From SIG672 sp045580325 (GTDB lineage: Bacteria; Bacillota; Clostridia; Oscillospirales; CAG-272): 64,000 nucleotides of DNA. A program made the translations under genes and the position numbers. The notes under the pieces were generated by a model. That model made no database searches. It worked only from the letters and a program-made list of their open reading frames with translations, and was not told the DNA's origin. The stretch lies in NCBI GenBank assembly GCA_045580325.1, contig JAZNNR010000031.1, forward strand, positions 20,832 through 84,831, written 5' to 3'. This document shows positions 33,320 through 43,300 of the stretch, piece after piece (position 1 is the first letter of the stretch; each line of letters opens with the position of its first letter).

Positions 33320-35239
33320 ATGGACAATCAGAATAAGATGCAGTACGATGAAAACCAAATACAAGTGCTTGAAGGACTTGAAGCGGTAAGAAAAAGACCG
33401 GGTATGTATATCGGTTCGACTTCGATAAGAGGACTTCATCACCTCGTTTACGAAATCGTCGATAACTCGATAGACGAAGCACTTGCGGGACACTGTGATG
33501 AAATAACAGTAATACTCCACCCCGACGGAAGCTGCTCGGTGCAGGATAACGGACGAGGAGTTCCCTCGGCTACCCATCACAAGATGAATCTTCCTACCCC
33601 TGAGGTAGTATTCACCGTACTTCACGCGGGCGGTAAATTCGGCGGCGACGGATATGCGATTTCGGGCGGTCTGCACGGAGTTGGCGCATCGGTAGTTAAC
33701 GCGCTTTCCGAATGGCTCACCTTCGAGGATAACTATAACGGCGAGAAATTCACAGAATCATTCTCGCGCGGAAAGGTAACAAAGGGCTTTGAAAAGCTCG
33801 GTCCGACCGAGGACAAGGGTCTTTACGTAAGATTCAAGCCGGACGCCGAGATCTTCGACGAAACCGTGTTCGATTACTCCGTGCTTATGAACAGACTTCG
33901 CGAGCAGGCATTCCTCAACGCAGGAATTAAGATAATTTTCCGCGACGAAAGAGGGCAGGAGCCTGTCGAAAACGTGCTTCACTATGAGGGCGGCGTAGTT
34001 GAGTTCGTAAAATATCTTAACTCGATCAAGCACTGTGAGGTTATAAACCCCGAGCCGATACTTATAACCGCGAAAAAGGGTATGACCTCGCTTGAGATCG
34101 CTATTCAGTATAACGATACCTACAACGAAACTCTTATGACCTTTGCAAATAACATCAACACACTCGAGGGCGGTATGCACGAGGTTGGATTTAAGACCTC
34201 GCTTACAAAGGTTATGAACGACTTTGCAAGAAAGTTTAATTTCCTTAAGGACGGAGATAAAAACCTTTCGGGTGAGGACGTAAGAGAAGGACTTTGCGCT
34301 GTCGTTTCTGTAAAGCTTCAGAACGCACAGTTCGAGGGTCAGACAAAAACAAAGCTCGGAAATGCCGATATCCGTACCTTCGTTGAGGGTATGATGACAG
34401 AAAAGCTTTCAGAGTTCCTCGAAGAAAATCCTTCGATATGTAAGGCAATTCTCGATAAATCACTTGCTGCCGCAAGAGCAAGAGAGGCGGCAAGAAAGGC
34501 AAGAGAGCTTACAAGACGTAAGGGCGCGCTTGAAAGCGGCGGACTTCCCGGTAAGCTTTGGGACTGCCAGGAAAAGAGAGCCGAGATCACCGAGCTCTAT
34601 CTCGTAGAGGGTAACTCTGCGGGAGGAAGCGCGAAGGACGGAAGAAACAGTAAATTCCAGGCGATACTTCCTATGAGAGGTAAGGTCCTTAACGTAGAGA
34701 AGAGCAGACTTGATAAAATTTATTCAAATACACAGCTTATTCCGATAATTCAGGCAATCGGCTGCGGAATAGGCTCGGAGCTCGATATCGCAAAGCTTCG
34801 CTACGGCAAGATAATAATCATGGCCGATGCCGATATCGACGGAGCGCACATTCAGATACTTCTTCTCACATTCTTCTTCAGACATATGAGAAAGCTTATT
34901 GAGGACGGTCATATTTACCTTGCACAGCCGCCGCTCTTTAAGGTATTCAAGGGTAAACAGGTAAGATACGCATTTACCGAGGAAGAAAGGGATATATATA
35001 TAAAAGAGCTTGGGGAAAAGAACGTAGAAGCAAGCAGATATAAGGGTCTTGGTGAAATGAATCCCGAGCAGCTGTGGGAAACTACGATGAATCCCGAAAC
35101 GAGAACACTGCTTCGCGTAACTATCGACGACGCAATTCAGGCTGATGAAATTTTCTCGGTACTTATGGGAGAAAAGGTCGAACCGCGCCGCGAATTTATA
35201 GAGCAGAACGCGGTTTACGTTACCAATCTTGACGTCTGA
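33320..35239 (+). CDS. gyrB: DNA gyrase subunit B
   Basis: A 639-residue type II topoisomerase ATPase subunit. GHKL motifs EIVDNSIDEALAG and DNGRGVP, the loop GGLHGVGASVVNALS, the TOPRIM entry ELYLVEGNSAGGSAK and the metal site MADADIDGAHI are in order. Together with GyrA it introduces negative supercoils. The ribosome site is weak (GAGAAAAAG) because hairpin element T7 occupies the sequence just upstream. gyrA follows after a 314-bp gap with DnaA-like boxes. Confidence 0.97.
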   Translation: MDNQNKMQYDENQIQVLEGLEAVRKRPGMYIGSTSIRGLHHLVYEIVDNSIDEALAGHCDEITVILHPDGSCSVQDNGRGVPSATHHKMNLPTPEVVFTVLHAGGKFGGDGYAISGGLHGVGASVVNALSEWLTFEDNYNGEKFTESFSRGKVTKGFEKLGPTEDKGLYVRFKPDAEIFDETVFDYSVLMNRLREQAFLNAGIKIIFRDERGQEPVENVLHYEGGVVEFVKYLNSIKHCEVINPEPILITAKKGMTSLEIAIQYNDTYNETLMTFANNINTLEGGMHEVGFKTSLTKVMNDFARKFNFLKDGDKNLSGEDVREGLCAVVSVKLQNAQFEGQTKTKLGNADIRTFVEGMMTEKLSEFLEENPSICKAILDKSLAAARAREAARKARELTRRKGALESGGLPGKLWDCQEKRAEITELYLVEGNSAGGSAKDGRNSKFQAILPMRGKVLNVEKSRLDKIYSNTQLIPIIQAIGCGIGSELDIAKLRYGKIIIMADADIDGAHIQILLLTFFFRHMRKLIEDGHIYLAQPPLFKVFKGKQVRYAFTEEERDIYIKELGEKNVEASRYKGLGEMNPEQLWETTMNPETRTLLRVTIDDAIQADEIFSVLMGEKVEPRREFIEQNAVYVTNLDV

Positions 35240-35246
35240 TAAAATC

Positions 35247-35512
35247 TTTTTCACATAAAAATAACAAGTTTTCCACAGGAAAATCCACTTGTTGAAAGAG
35301 TTTTCCACAGGTTTTTGATAGATTTTCCGTTAAAACTGTGGAAAACCCTGTGGGAATTGTGGAATAATTGTTCGGATAAACCGAAAAAAAGACGGAAAAT
35401 ATGCGAAAAAAGTCGAAAAGCTTTAAAAAAGCAGGGTGCAAACAGGTCCTCGGAAACGGTAAAAAATAGGCTGTGGAAAACCCGAAATTAACCAAAAACG
35501 AGATGTGGAAAC
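35247..35512. promoter_or_regulatory. Cluster of DnaA-box-like sites between gyrB and gyrA
   Basis: TTTTCCACA at 35269 and 35301; the reverse form TGTGGAAAA at 35337 and 35472; near matches TTTTTCACA 35247, TGTGGAATA 35358 and TGTGGAAAC 35504. These are the same 9-mers as in oriC and the dnaA promoter. No clear promoter with both boxes is seen. Confidence 0.65.
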
Positions 35513-35553
35513 AGCGTTTTGGAAATATTTTGAAAGGCACAAAAGTGGCAGTT

Positions 35554-38097
35554 ATGGAACAGGAAAATTTTGAATATAAAGACCAAAAAATAATAGACGT
35601 GCATATGGAAAAAGAGGTCAAAAACTCTTTTATAAACTATGCGATGAGCGTTATAGTAAGCCGTGCGCTTCCCGACGTGCGCGACGGACTTAAGCCGGTA
35701 CACAGAAGAATTCTCTACGCGATGTACGAGGACTCTCTTACCTATAATAACCCGTACAGAAAGTCGGCAACGACGGTCGGTAACGTGCTCGGTAGATACC
35801 ATCCGCACGGCGACGCGGCAGTTTACGATTCGATGGTAAGACTTGCACAGCCCTTCTCAATGAGATATACTCTCGTTGACGGTCAGGGTAACTTTGGTAA
35901 TATCGACGGCGACCAGGCGGCTGCTTACCGTTATACAGAGGCGCGCCTTACACGTATGGCAAACGATATGATGACCGATATCGACAAGGACGTCGTAGAT
36001 TTCGCTCCCAACTTCGACAACAAGCTCGAGGAGCCTACCGTTCTTCCTTCGAGATTCCCCAACCTTCTCGTAAACGGAAGCGTAGGTATTGCCGTAGGTA
36101 TGGCAACAAATATCCCGCCGCACAACTTAAGCGAGGTTATCGACGGCGCTATATATCTTATGGACAACCCCGACTGCGAAATTACCGACCTTATGGAATT
36201 TATCAAGGGCCCCGACTTCCCGACAAGCGCTACTATCTGCGGCTCTATGGGTATTTATGATACCTATACCAAGGGACACGGTAAGATAATCGTTCGCGCA
36301 AAGGCTGAAATAGACGAGGACAAGCGCAGAATTATCGTTACCGAGATTCCTTATCAGGTAAATAAGGCTATGCTCGTTGAGGCTATGGCTAACTGCGTAA
36401 AGGATAAGAGGATCGAGGGTATAACCGACATCCGCGACGAAACGGGCAAGGACGGTCTGCGTATCGTTATCGAGTACAGACGCGATGCTAACGGTCAGAT
36501 AATCTTAAATCAGCTTTATAAGTTTACACAGCTTCAGGACACCTTCGCGGCTAATATGCTCGCTATCGTAAACGGTGTTCCGAAGGTACTTAACCTTAAA
36601 GAAATGCTTTCATACTACGTTGAACATCAGGAAAACGTAGTTGAAAGAAGAGTTAAGTACGACCTTGCAAAAGCAAAGGCAGAAATGCACATTTTTGAGG
36701 GCTATAAGATCGCTATCGACCATATTGACGAGATAATCAAGCTGATCCGCTCGTCCGAGTCTATTCCCGACGCAAGAGCGAAGCTGATGGAAAGCTTCGG
36801 ACTCTCCGAGGCGCAGGCGCAGGCGATAGTCGAAATGCCTCTCGGACGTCTTTCGGGACTCGAGAGAACCAAGGTCGAGGAAAGACTTGCAAAGCTTTGC
36901 GCGCTCGTTGCAGACCTTGAGGCTATCCTTGCCGACGAAACGAAGGGCAAGATCAAGCAGATCATCAAGGACGATATGACAAAGATAAAGGAACGCTTCG
37001 GCGATGCCCGCAGAACCGAGCTCGTTCCTATGGAAGAGGAGATCGTTTACGAGGATCTTATCGAAAGACATACCTGCGTGATCTCTCTTACACACGAGGG
37101 CTATATAAAAAGACAGAACAGCGATGTTTACTCTGCTCAAAGACGCGGCGGTAAGGGTATTATCGGTACCACCACCAAGGAAGAGGACTTCGTTGAAAAG
37201 ATAATGGCGGTAAACAGCCACTCTTATCTCCTTCTCTTCACCACAAGAGGAAAGATCTACACCACGAAGGCATATACGGTACCCGAAGCGGGAAGAACCT
37301 CGAAGGGAACTTATATTGCAAACCTGCTTGAGCTTGAAAAGGGCGAAAAGGTAACGGCTATGATCTCTGTAAGCGAGTTCGGCGAGGATGATTACCTGCT
37401 CTTCGTTACAAAGAAGGGTACGGTAAAGAGAACGGCACTCTCCGAATACGAAAGTCGCAGAAAGGGCGGTAAGATCGCTCTCCTTCTCGACGAGGACGAT
37501 GAGCTCGTTTACGTGCGCCATACAAGCGGTCATGACGACATCATAATTGCCACAAAGAACGGTAACGCAACAAGATTTGACGAAAACGATGCTCGTCCTA
37601 TGGGACGCGGCGCGCGCGGAGTACGCGGTATCAGACTCGAAGAGGGCGACTATGTAACAGGAGCAGTCCTTGTTGAAGACGATAAGACGCTTATGACCAT
37701 AACGGAAAACGGATTCGGAAAACGCTCGGCGTTCGACGAATTTGCCTGCCACAACAGAGGCGGTAAGGGTGTATGCTGTCATAATATTACCGAAAAGACA
37801 GGACTTCTTGCATCTATTGCATCTGTATCCGAAACGGACGACATTATGCTTATGACAAGCGAAGGCACGATGATAAGAATGTCGGCAGACGAGATCCCCG
37901 TATATCGCAGAAGCGCGGGCGGAGTTATCGTTATGAGAACGGCAGACGAAGCTAAGGTTGCAAGCTTTACCGTTATAGCAAACGAAAACATAGAGATCGA
38001 TGAAAGCGAAGTAGCGGCTACCGAAGTATCTGAAAAGACAGAAGTAGCAACCGAAGCAGTAGAAACGGCAGCAGGCGAGGGCGAAAGCGAAGCTTAA
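35554..38097 (+). CDS. gyrA: DNA gyrase subunit A
   Basis: 847 residues from the ATG at 35554, which is the family-like start; a GTG at 35473 would add 27 residues coded by the DnaA-box cluster and is unlikely. The breakage domain has catalytic Tyr127 (AAYRYTE), and the C-terminal beta-pinwheel has the GyrA-box QRRGGKG, which separates it from ParC. In the quinolone-binding segment HPHGDAAVYDS, Ala88 stands where E. coli has Ser83; Asp92 (Asp87 in E. coli) is kept. The tail is Glu-rich. Confidence 0.97.
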   Translation: MEQENFEYKDQKIIDVHMEKEVKNSFINYAMSVIVSRALPDVRDGLKPVHRRILYAMYEDSLTYNNPYRKSATTVGNVLGRYHPHGDAAVYDSMVRLAQPFSMRYTLVDGQGNFGNIDGDQAAAYRYTEARLTRMANDMMTDIDKDVVDFAPNFDNKLEEPTVLPSRFPNLLVNGSVGIAVGMATNIPPHNLSEVIDGAIYLMDNPDCEITDLMEFIKGPDFPTSATICGSMGIYDTYTKGHGKIIVRAKAEIDEDKRRIIVTEIPYQVNKAMLVEAMANCVKDKRIEGITDIRDETGKDGLRIVIEYRRDANGQIILNQLYKFTQLQDTFAANMLAIVNGVPKVLNLKEMLSYYVEHQENVVERRVKYDLAKAKAEMHIFEGYKIAIDHIDEIIKLIRSSESIPDARAKLMESFGLSEAQAQAIVEMPLGRLSGLERTKVEERLAKLCALVADLEAILADETKGKIKQIIKDDMTKIKERFGDARRTELVPMEEEIVYEDLIERHTCVISLTHEGYIKRQNSDVYSAQRRGGKGIIGTTTKEEDFVEKIMAVNSHSYLLLFTTRGKIYTTKAYTVPEAGRTSKGTYIANLLELEKGEKVTAMISVSEFGEDDYLLFVTKKGTVKRTALSEYESRRKGGKIALLLDEDDELVYVRHTSGHDDIIIATKNGNATRFDENDARPMGRGARGVRGIRLEEGDYVTGAVLVEDDKTLMTITENGFGKRSAFDEFACHNRGGKGVCCHNITEKTGLLASIASVSETDDIMLMTSEGTMIRMSADEIPVYRRSAGGVIVMRTADEAKVASFTVIANENIEIDESEVAATEVSEKTEVATEAVETAAGEGESEA

Positions 38098-38110
38098 ACG
38101 GGAGAAATAT

Positions 38111-38743
38111 ATGAAATATATTTTGAAAACAGTTAAAAAAGCGTTTTCTTTGATTATTATCCTCTCGCTCGTAGCTACGTCTTTAATATCTTTTTCCTCA
38201 TGCGCTCCCGCATACAGCGACCAGGAGGCGATAAATATTCTTGCAGAGGTACTTGCAAAGGATATAGAGCTTAACAAGATCATCTGGGGAGAAGGTCTTT
38301 CTCCCGAAAAGGACGCGGGCGAGCACGTGAATGACTCGACCTTCTACTACACCGAGGTGTCGATGCTCTCGAAATACACAAGCCTTGACGAGCTCAAAGA
38401 GGCTGTAAAGGACACGTACACCGAGGAGCTTCAGAATATTCTTTGGCAGTATGCCTTCGGATATGAGGAGATAGAATCGGATATTATCCCGAGATATTCG
38501 GAAAACAAGGACGGCTTTCTTATGGTAAACGTTGCAAAGGCGACCCTTCGAAAATTCGACCTTACAAGCGTAGCGTACATCGGCGAGGCAAAGGTCAAGC
38601 GCGCGAAGAAGGATATGATAAGAATCGAAGTTCCTTTTTCAGCGGACGGCAAGGTTTTCAGAGAGAGAACAATCGAGCTTCATCTCGTTGACGGAGTATG
38701 GAAGCTTGACACGCAGACCTGGTGTATTGATTTTCAGTACTGA
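38111..38743 (+). CDS. Putative lipoprotein of unknown function
   Basis: 210 residues: basic head MKYILKTVKKAF, hydrophobic core and a possible lipobox ending SFSSC near residue 31 (the -1 serine is unusual), then a soluble helical domain. The C-terminal part has the pattern of small NTF2-like folds (VDGVWKLDTQTWCIDF), but I do not recognise a family. It begins 14 bp after gyrA with GGGAGAAA upstream and may be co-transcribed with it. Confidence 0.75.
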   Translation: MKYILKTVKKAFSLIIILSLVATSLISFSSCAPAYSDQEAINILAEVLAKDIELNKIIWGEGLSPEKDAGEHVNDSTFYYTEVSMLSKYTSLDELKEAVKDTYTEELQNILWQYAFGYEEIESDIIPRYSENKDGFLMVNVAKATLRKFDLTSVAYIGEAKVKRAKKDMIRIEVPFSADGKVFRERTIELHLVDGVWKLDTQTWCIDFQY

Positions 38744-38818
38744 TATAACACACAAATAATTTTCTTTAAATAATATTCTTTATAGGAAGGGAAGATCCCG
38801 ACCGCGAAAGGAGAAGCT

Positions 38819-39907
38819 ATGGCAAAGGCACAGACAAAAAAGGAAGCAGCGGCGCATATCGAGGGAGCAGACGCTAAAAAGCGCGCTCTCGAAACCACAC
38901 TGCTGCAAATAGAAAAGGATCACGGAAAGGGCGCGGTAATGCGCCTTGGCGAAAGCCCTGAGCTCAGCGTTACCGCTGTATCTACAGGCTCGCTCACACT
39001 CGACCTTGCGCTCGGTATAGGAGGACTTCCCAAGGGAAGAATAATCGAAATATACGGACCCGAGTCCTCGGGTAAGACCACACTCGCGCTTCACTGTGTG
39101 GCAGAGGTTCAGAAAAAGGGCGGAATTGCGGCATATATTGACGTGGAAAACGCTCTTGACCCCGTGTATGCGGCAGCCCTCGGAATTGAAACGAACGAGC
39201 TTCTCGTTTCACAGCCCGACAGCGCGGAGCAGGCTCTCGATATTACTGAAGCGTTCGTGCGCTCGGGCGCGGTTGACATCGTTGTTATCGACTCTGTTGC
39301 GGCTCTCGTTCCTCAGCAGGAGGTCGATGCCGAAATGGGATCCTCGCAGGTCGCAGTACAGGCAAGACTTATGTCGCAGGCGCTGCGTAAGCTGACAAGC
39401 TCGATATCGAAGACGAACTGTATCGTTATATTTATCAATCAGCTCAGAATGAAGGTCGGAGTAATGTACGGCAATCCCGAAACGACTCCGGGCGGAAACG
39501 CGCTTAAATATTATGCGTCGGTAAGAATCGACGTGCGACGCACTGAAACGCTCAAGAGCGGTAGCGAGCTTTACGGTAACCGCACACGCTGCAAGGTCGT
39601 AAAGAACAAGGTTGCATCTCCCTTCAAGACCGCAGAATTTGACATTATCTACGGAAAGGGCATATCCAAGGTCGGTGAGGTTCTTGACATCGGCGCCGAT
39701 ATGGGAATAATCGAAAAGAGCGGAGCTTGGTTCTCTTATAACGGCGAGCGTATCGCGCAGGGAAGAGAAAAGGCGAGAATTTATCTCGAAGAAAATCCCG
39801 ACGTTATGGCAGAAATTGAGGAAAAGATCAGAAATGCGGGCGATGAAGCTATCGCGGCAGGCGGCGACGATCTCCTCCTCGACGACGCTGATTTTGAGTT
39901 AGAATAA
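38819..39907 (+). CDS. recA: Recombinase RecA
   Basis: 362 residues; the ATP site GPESSGKTTLAL is near residue 80, Walker B is VDIVVIDSVAALVP, and MKVGVMYGNPETTPGGNALKYYASVRIDVRR is the DNA-binding loop region. It directs strand exchange and SOS induction. The C-terminus is short and acidic (DDLLLDDADFELE). AAAGGAG precedes the ATG. No LexA operator of the Bacillus or Clostridium type is visible in the 75 bp upstream, and no recX follows. Confidence 0.97.
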   Translation: MAKAQTKKEAAAHIEGADAKKRALETTLLQIEKDHGKGAVMRLGESPELSVTAVSTGSLTLDLALGIGGLPKGRIIEIYGPESSGKTTLALHCVAEVQKKGGIAAYIDVENALDPVYAAALGIETNELLVSQPDSAEQALDITEAFVRSGAVDIVVIDSVAALVPQQEVDAEMGSSQVAVQARLMSQALRKLTSSISKTNCIVIFINQLRMKVGVMYGNPETTPGGNALKYYASVRIDVRRTETLKSGSELYGNRTRCKVVKNKVASPFKTAEFDIIYGKGISKVGEVLDIGADMGIIEKSGAWFSYNGERIAQGREKARIYLEENPDVMAEIEEKIRNAGDEAIAAGGDDLLLDDADFELE

Positions 39908-39990
39908 CCCTTAGGGCTTTGCCCTAAGAACCCACCAAGAACCTTTTTGAAAAAAGGTTCTTGGAACTCCAAAAACTTTACTGAAAGGGA
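39908..39990. repeat. Hairpin element T8
   Basis: TTAGGGCTTTGCCCTAA hairpin, then CCAAGAACCTTTTTG with AAAAAAGGTTCTTGG (39935-39964) and the reversed CAAAAACTTTACTGAAA motif, starting directly at the recA stop. Confidence 0.75.
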
Positions 39991-40000
39991 AATAAATAAT

Positions 40001-40036
40001 AAAACCTCAGATTTTATAGTCTGAGGTTTTTATTTT
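40001..40036 (+). terminator. Terminator of recA
   Basis: AAACCTCAGA / TCTGAGGTTT stem and TTTATTTT tail. Confidence 0.8.
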
Positions 40037-40049
40037 GCGGGTTACGCTG

Positions 40050-40290
40050 TACGAGGCTCTCCGTATAAAACAAACGGTAACCACCCCGCCGCGTTTCCTC
40101 GCGGCGCGAGCAAACCCGACCGTAGAGGTTGGGAGGTTTTGCGGAGAGGGATGGGAGTTCTTAGGGAAGGGATGCGTCCCTTCCCAGAAGCCGCTCTTTG
40201 CTTCATTTCTGTCGGCACAGAAATGAAGAGAAAAAAGAAACAAACGCGTTTTCGGTATGTTCGTACTGCACTAAGCCTTATTTTCAACAC
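40050..40290. repeat. Long repeat copy II (inverted relative to 30.22-30.46 kb)
   Basis: Holds the same blocks as copy I in reverse: CCGCGTTTCCTCGCGGCGCG, AACCTCCC-type segments, the AGGGAAGGGA..TCCCTTCCC hairpin and the ATTTCTGT..ACAGAAAT palindrome. The two copies bracket dnaN to recA. Confidence 0.8.
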
Positions 40291-40335
40291 AAAAAACTCC
40301 AAAGAGCATTATTTCTACTCTTTGGAGTTTAATTT
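40291..40335. terminator. Bidirectional terminator between recA side and ABC transporter
   Basis: ACTCCAAAGAG / CTCTTTGGAGT with an A run before and T-rich sequence after; it ends the leftward ABC transporter gene. Confidence 0.75.
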
Positions 40336-40353
40336 GTTTAATTTTGCCGTAAA

Positions 40354-43300
40354 TTATTCAGTTCTCAGCGCAACCACAGGGTCCTTCTTTGCGGCACTTC
40401 TCGAGGGGATAATTCCCGAGAAAAGTGTAAGAAGTACGCTGATTACAACAAGAACGATCGCTGCCTGCCAGGGAAGAACCGCGCGGAGATTTTCAATTCC
40501 CGTAAGAGCACGCAGGATAATATTTATCGGTATGCAGAGCAGATAGGTTACAAGCACTCCGAGGAATCCCGAAGCGAAGCCGACTATCATAGTTTCCGCG
40601 TTGAACATACCCGAAACGTCGCGCTTCGACGCACCGATAGCACGCAGGATACCGATCTCCTTCGTTCTTTCCTGTACCGAGATAAGCGTGATAACGCCTA
40701 TCATTATCGAGGAAACGATAAGAGAAATAGCCACGAATGCTATAAGAACGTAGGTTATTGCGTTGATTATGGTAGTTACTGAGGACATCATAATGCCGAC
40801 CACGTCGGTATATTCGATCTTGTCTGCTTCTTTAACCGAGCCGTTATAATCTGCGATAAACTTTTCAATAGCGTCTTTGGATTCAAAATCCTTCGCGTAG
40901 AAGTTTATCGATGCAGGGAGTGCCGATTCTATGGCATCAAGCTCGTCAAGCACGCTTTCGAAGGTCGCGTCGATCTGAGGAGCCATATTGTAAAGAGTTT
41001 CTTCGATCATAATGAAGTTCTCGTCCTCTGCACTGAGAGTGCCGAGAATACTTACGAAGATCTCCTCGGTTACCTCCAGCTCGAGCATCATAGCGGTCAT
41101 ACTGTCATATATTTGGCTCATAACTGCGTCACCCGCGAGAGAGGTAAGCCCCTTGACGGGAACAGGCATATACTCATTTGCCTCGATACCGACAAGCGCG
41201 GTATAAATGTGCGCCATATCGAGAGAGGGGAGAAGCATAATGAAATTGTCCGCAGTTACGGTAATTTTATTTTCAGTCATCCCGCTTATCACCGTAAAGA
41301 GAGCCGCTGTACCGAAAGGATCGTTAAGTGCCGCAGCGTCAATAATCGACGTCAGTATCGCCGCCTGACTTTCGGCAGGCATAAGCATAAACATACCCGC
41401 AAAGTTGTCCTTAGTTACCTTAAGCTGCTCGGAAAGCTCGGGGTTTGTCTTGATCATTTCGGTCATATACGCATAGAACTGATCCATTGTCGCGCCGTCG
41501 ATCTTGCCGATAAGCTCGCTTATATTTTCGGGGGTATAGTGAGTTCTTTCAAACGAAAGACCTGTAAGCACATTGACTGTCGGTGTTTCCTTTTGCTGCA
41601 GGATCACCTCGCTCTTGCCCGTTTCTTCAAGTATATAATCGGTGAGAGCCTTGGTATATCCGACTGCGCCTGCAATCGAGGTTGCCGTCGCGCCTTCCTT
41701 CGGGCGAATGATACCCGAGATCTTAAGCTCAACGCCGCGATCCTTTACAAATGACGCTTGATCGTAGCCGGGGAGCTTGCGAAGATCCTTCCAAACGCTG
41801 TACGTATTGTTTTCGTAGGTATATGGGGGAAGGTCGCTCTTTGCGTAAAATTCAGAAGAAAGAAGCAGTCTGAACTTCATATTGAGGAAGAAATCGAAGT
41901 CGTAAGGCTCCATAGGCGTGGAGTCATATTCGCCGTTTGTCATAAGATCCTTCATTATTTCCTCAAGATCGTCGTGAGGAAGCACGCCGAGCATATAAAG
42001 TGTCATCTTGCTTATAGAGTTGTTGGAGTTTACTACGAGTACGACCTCGTTTGCCTCGGACGGCCAAGCGCCTGCAACGACCTCGTACTGCTGATCAAGG
42101 AGAGTCTGGTTATTTATCATCTCGGAAAAAACGTCCATTCCGCCTGACATAGCCGCCATTTCGGAAAATCCCGAAAAGGCTTCGCCCATATTTTCAAGCA
42201 TGGTTTCCATTCCGACCTCTACCGTGCCGTCTGCATTGAAGATATGCATATCGTAGTCATACGTGTACTGCACGTCGCTGACGTAGTCCTTTATTTTGTC
42301 GTAGTTCTTGTCGAGATATTTTTTAAACGCTTCGAGATTGTTGTCTACCGTTGACGCCATCGCCTGCATCATAGTACCCAGCGAGTCGTCGACGTGGATC
42401 TTGTTCGTATCCTTGTAGTCGTTTGCGTCAGAAACGCTCGTCATTGCCGAGAGCATAGCTGACATATTTTGTGTTTCCTTCAGTATGGAAAGGGGGTAGG
42501 CGGAAAGAGTATCCTCCTGCACCGTGTCGATAAATGCGGTAACGCCCTGCGAAACCGCGAGAATGAGCGCGATACCGATGATACCGATGCTTCCCGCAAA
42601 TGAGGTGAGTATCGTGCGCGCACGCTTTGTCATAAGGTTATTGAACGAGAGCGAGAGTGCCGTCCAGAAGGACATCGAGGGCTTGCGCTCCTTCTTTTTA
42701 GCTTTTTTAGGAGCTTTTTCTTCTTTTTTCTCGTTTTCTTGAAGCTCTTTTGCGTTATACGGAGCGGCAGGGTCGAAGGGTGCGGAGTCGCTCACTACAG
42801 CGCCGTCGCGCAGACGGACGATCCTCGTCGAATACTGTTCTGCAAGCTCGGGGTTATGGGTTACCATAATAACGAGGCGTTTTTCGGCAACTTTCTTAAG
42901 GATCTCCATTATCTGAACGCTCGTTACGCTGTCAAGAGCGCCTGTCGGCTCGTCCGCGAGAAGAATATCGGGATCGTTTACAAGCGCACGCGCGATAGCA
43001 ACTCGCTGCATCTGTCCGCCCGACATCTGATTTGGCTTTTTACCAAGCTGATTGCCGAGTCCGACCATTTCGAGAGCTTCCTTTGCGCGTTTTCTGCGCT
43101 CGTGCTTGGAAACGCCCGAAAGTGTGAGCGCAAGCTCTACGTTGGAAAGCACGCTCTGATGCGGGATAAGATTGTAGCTCTGGAATACGAAGCCTATCGA
43201 GTGGTTTCTGTATGAATCCCAGTCGCTGTCTTTAAAATCCTTAGTCGATTTTTCGTTTATTATAAGGTCGCCGTTTGTGTATCTGTCAAGTCCGCCGATG

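Noticed and set aside
36610..38283. Long open frame (557 codons) antisense to gyrA
   Set aside because: It lies wholly opposite gyrA, lacks a ribosome site and recognisable domains, and reflects the codon bias of gyrA on the other strand.
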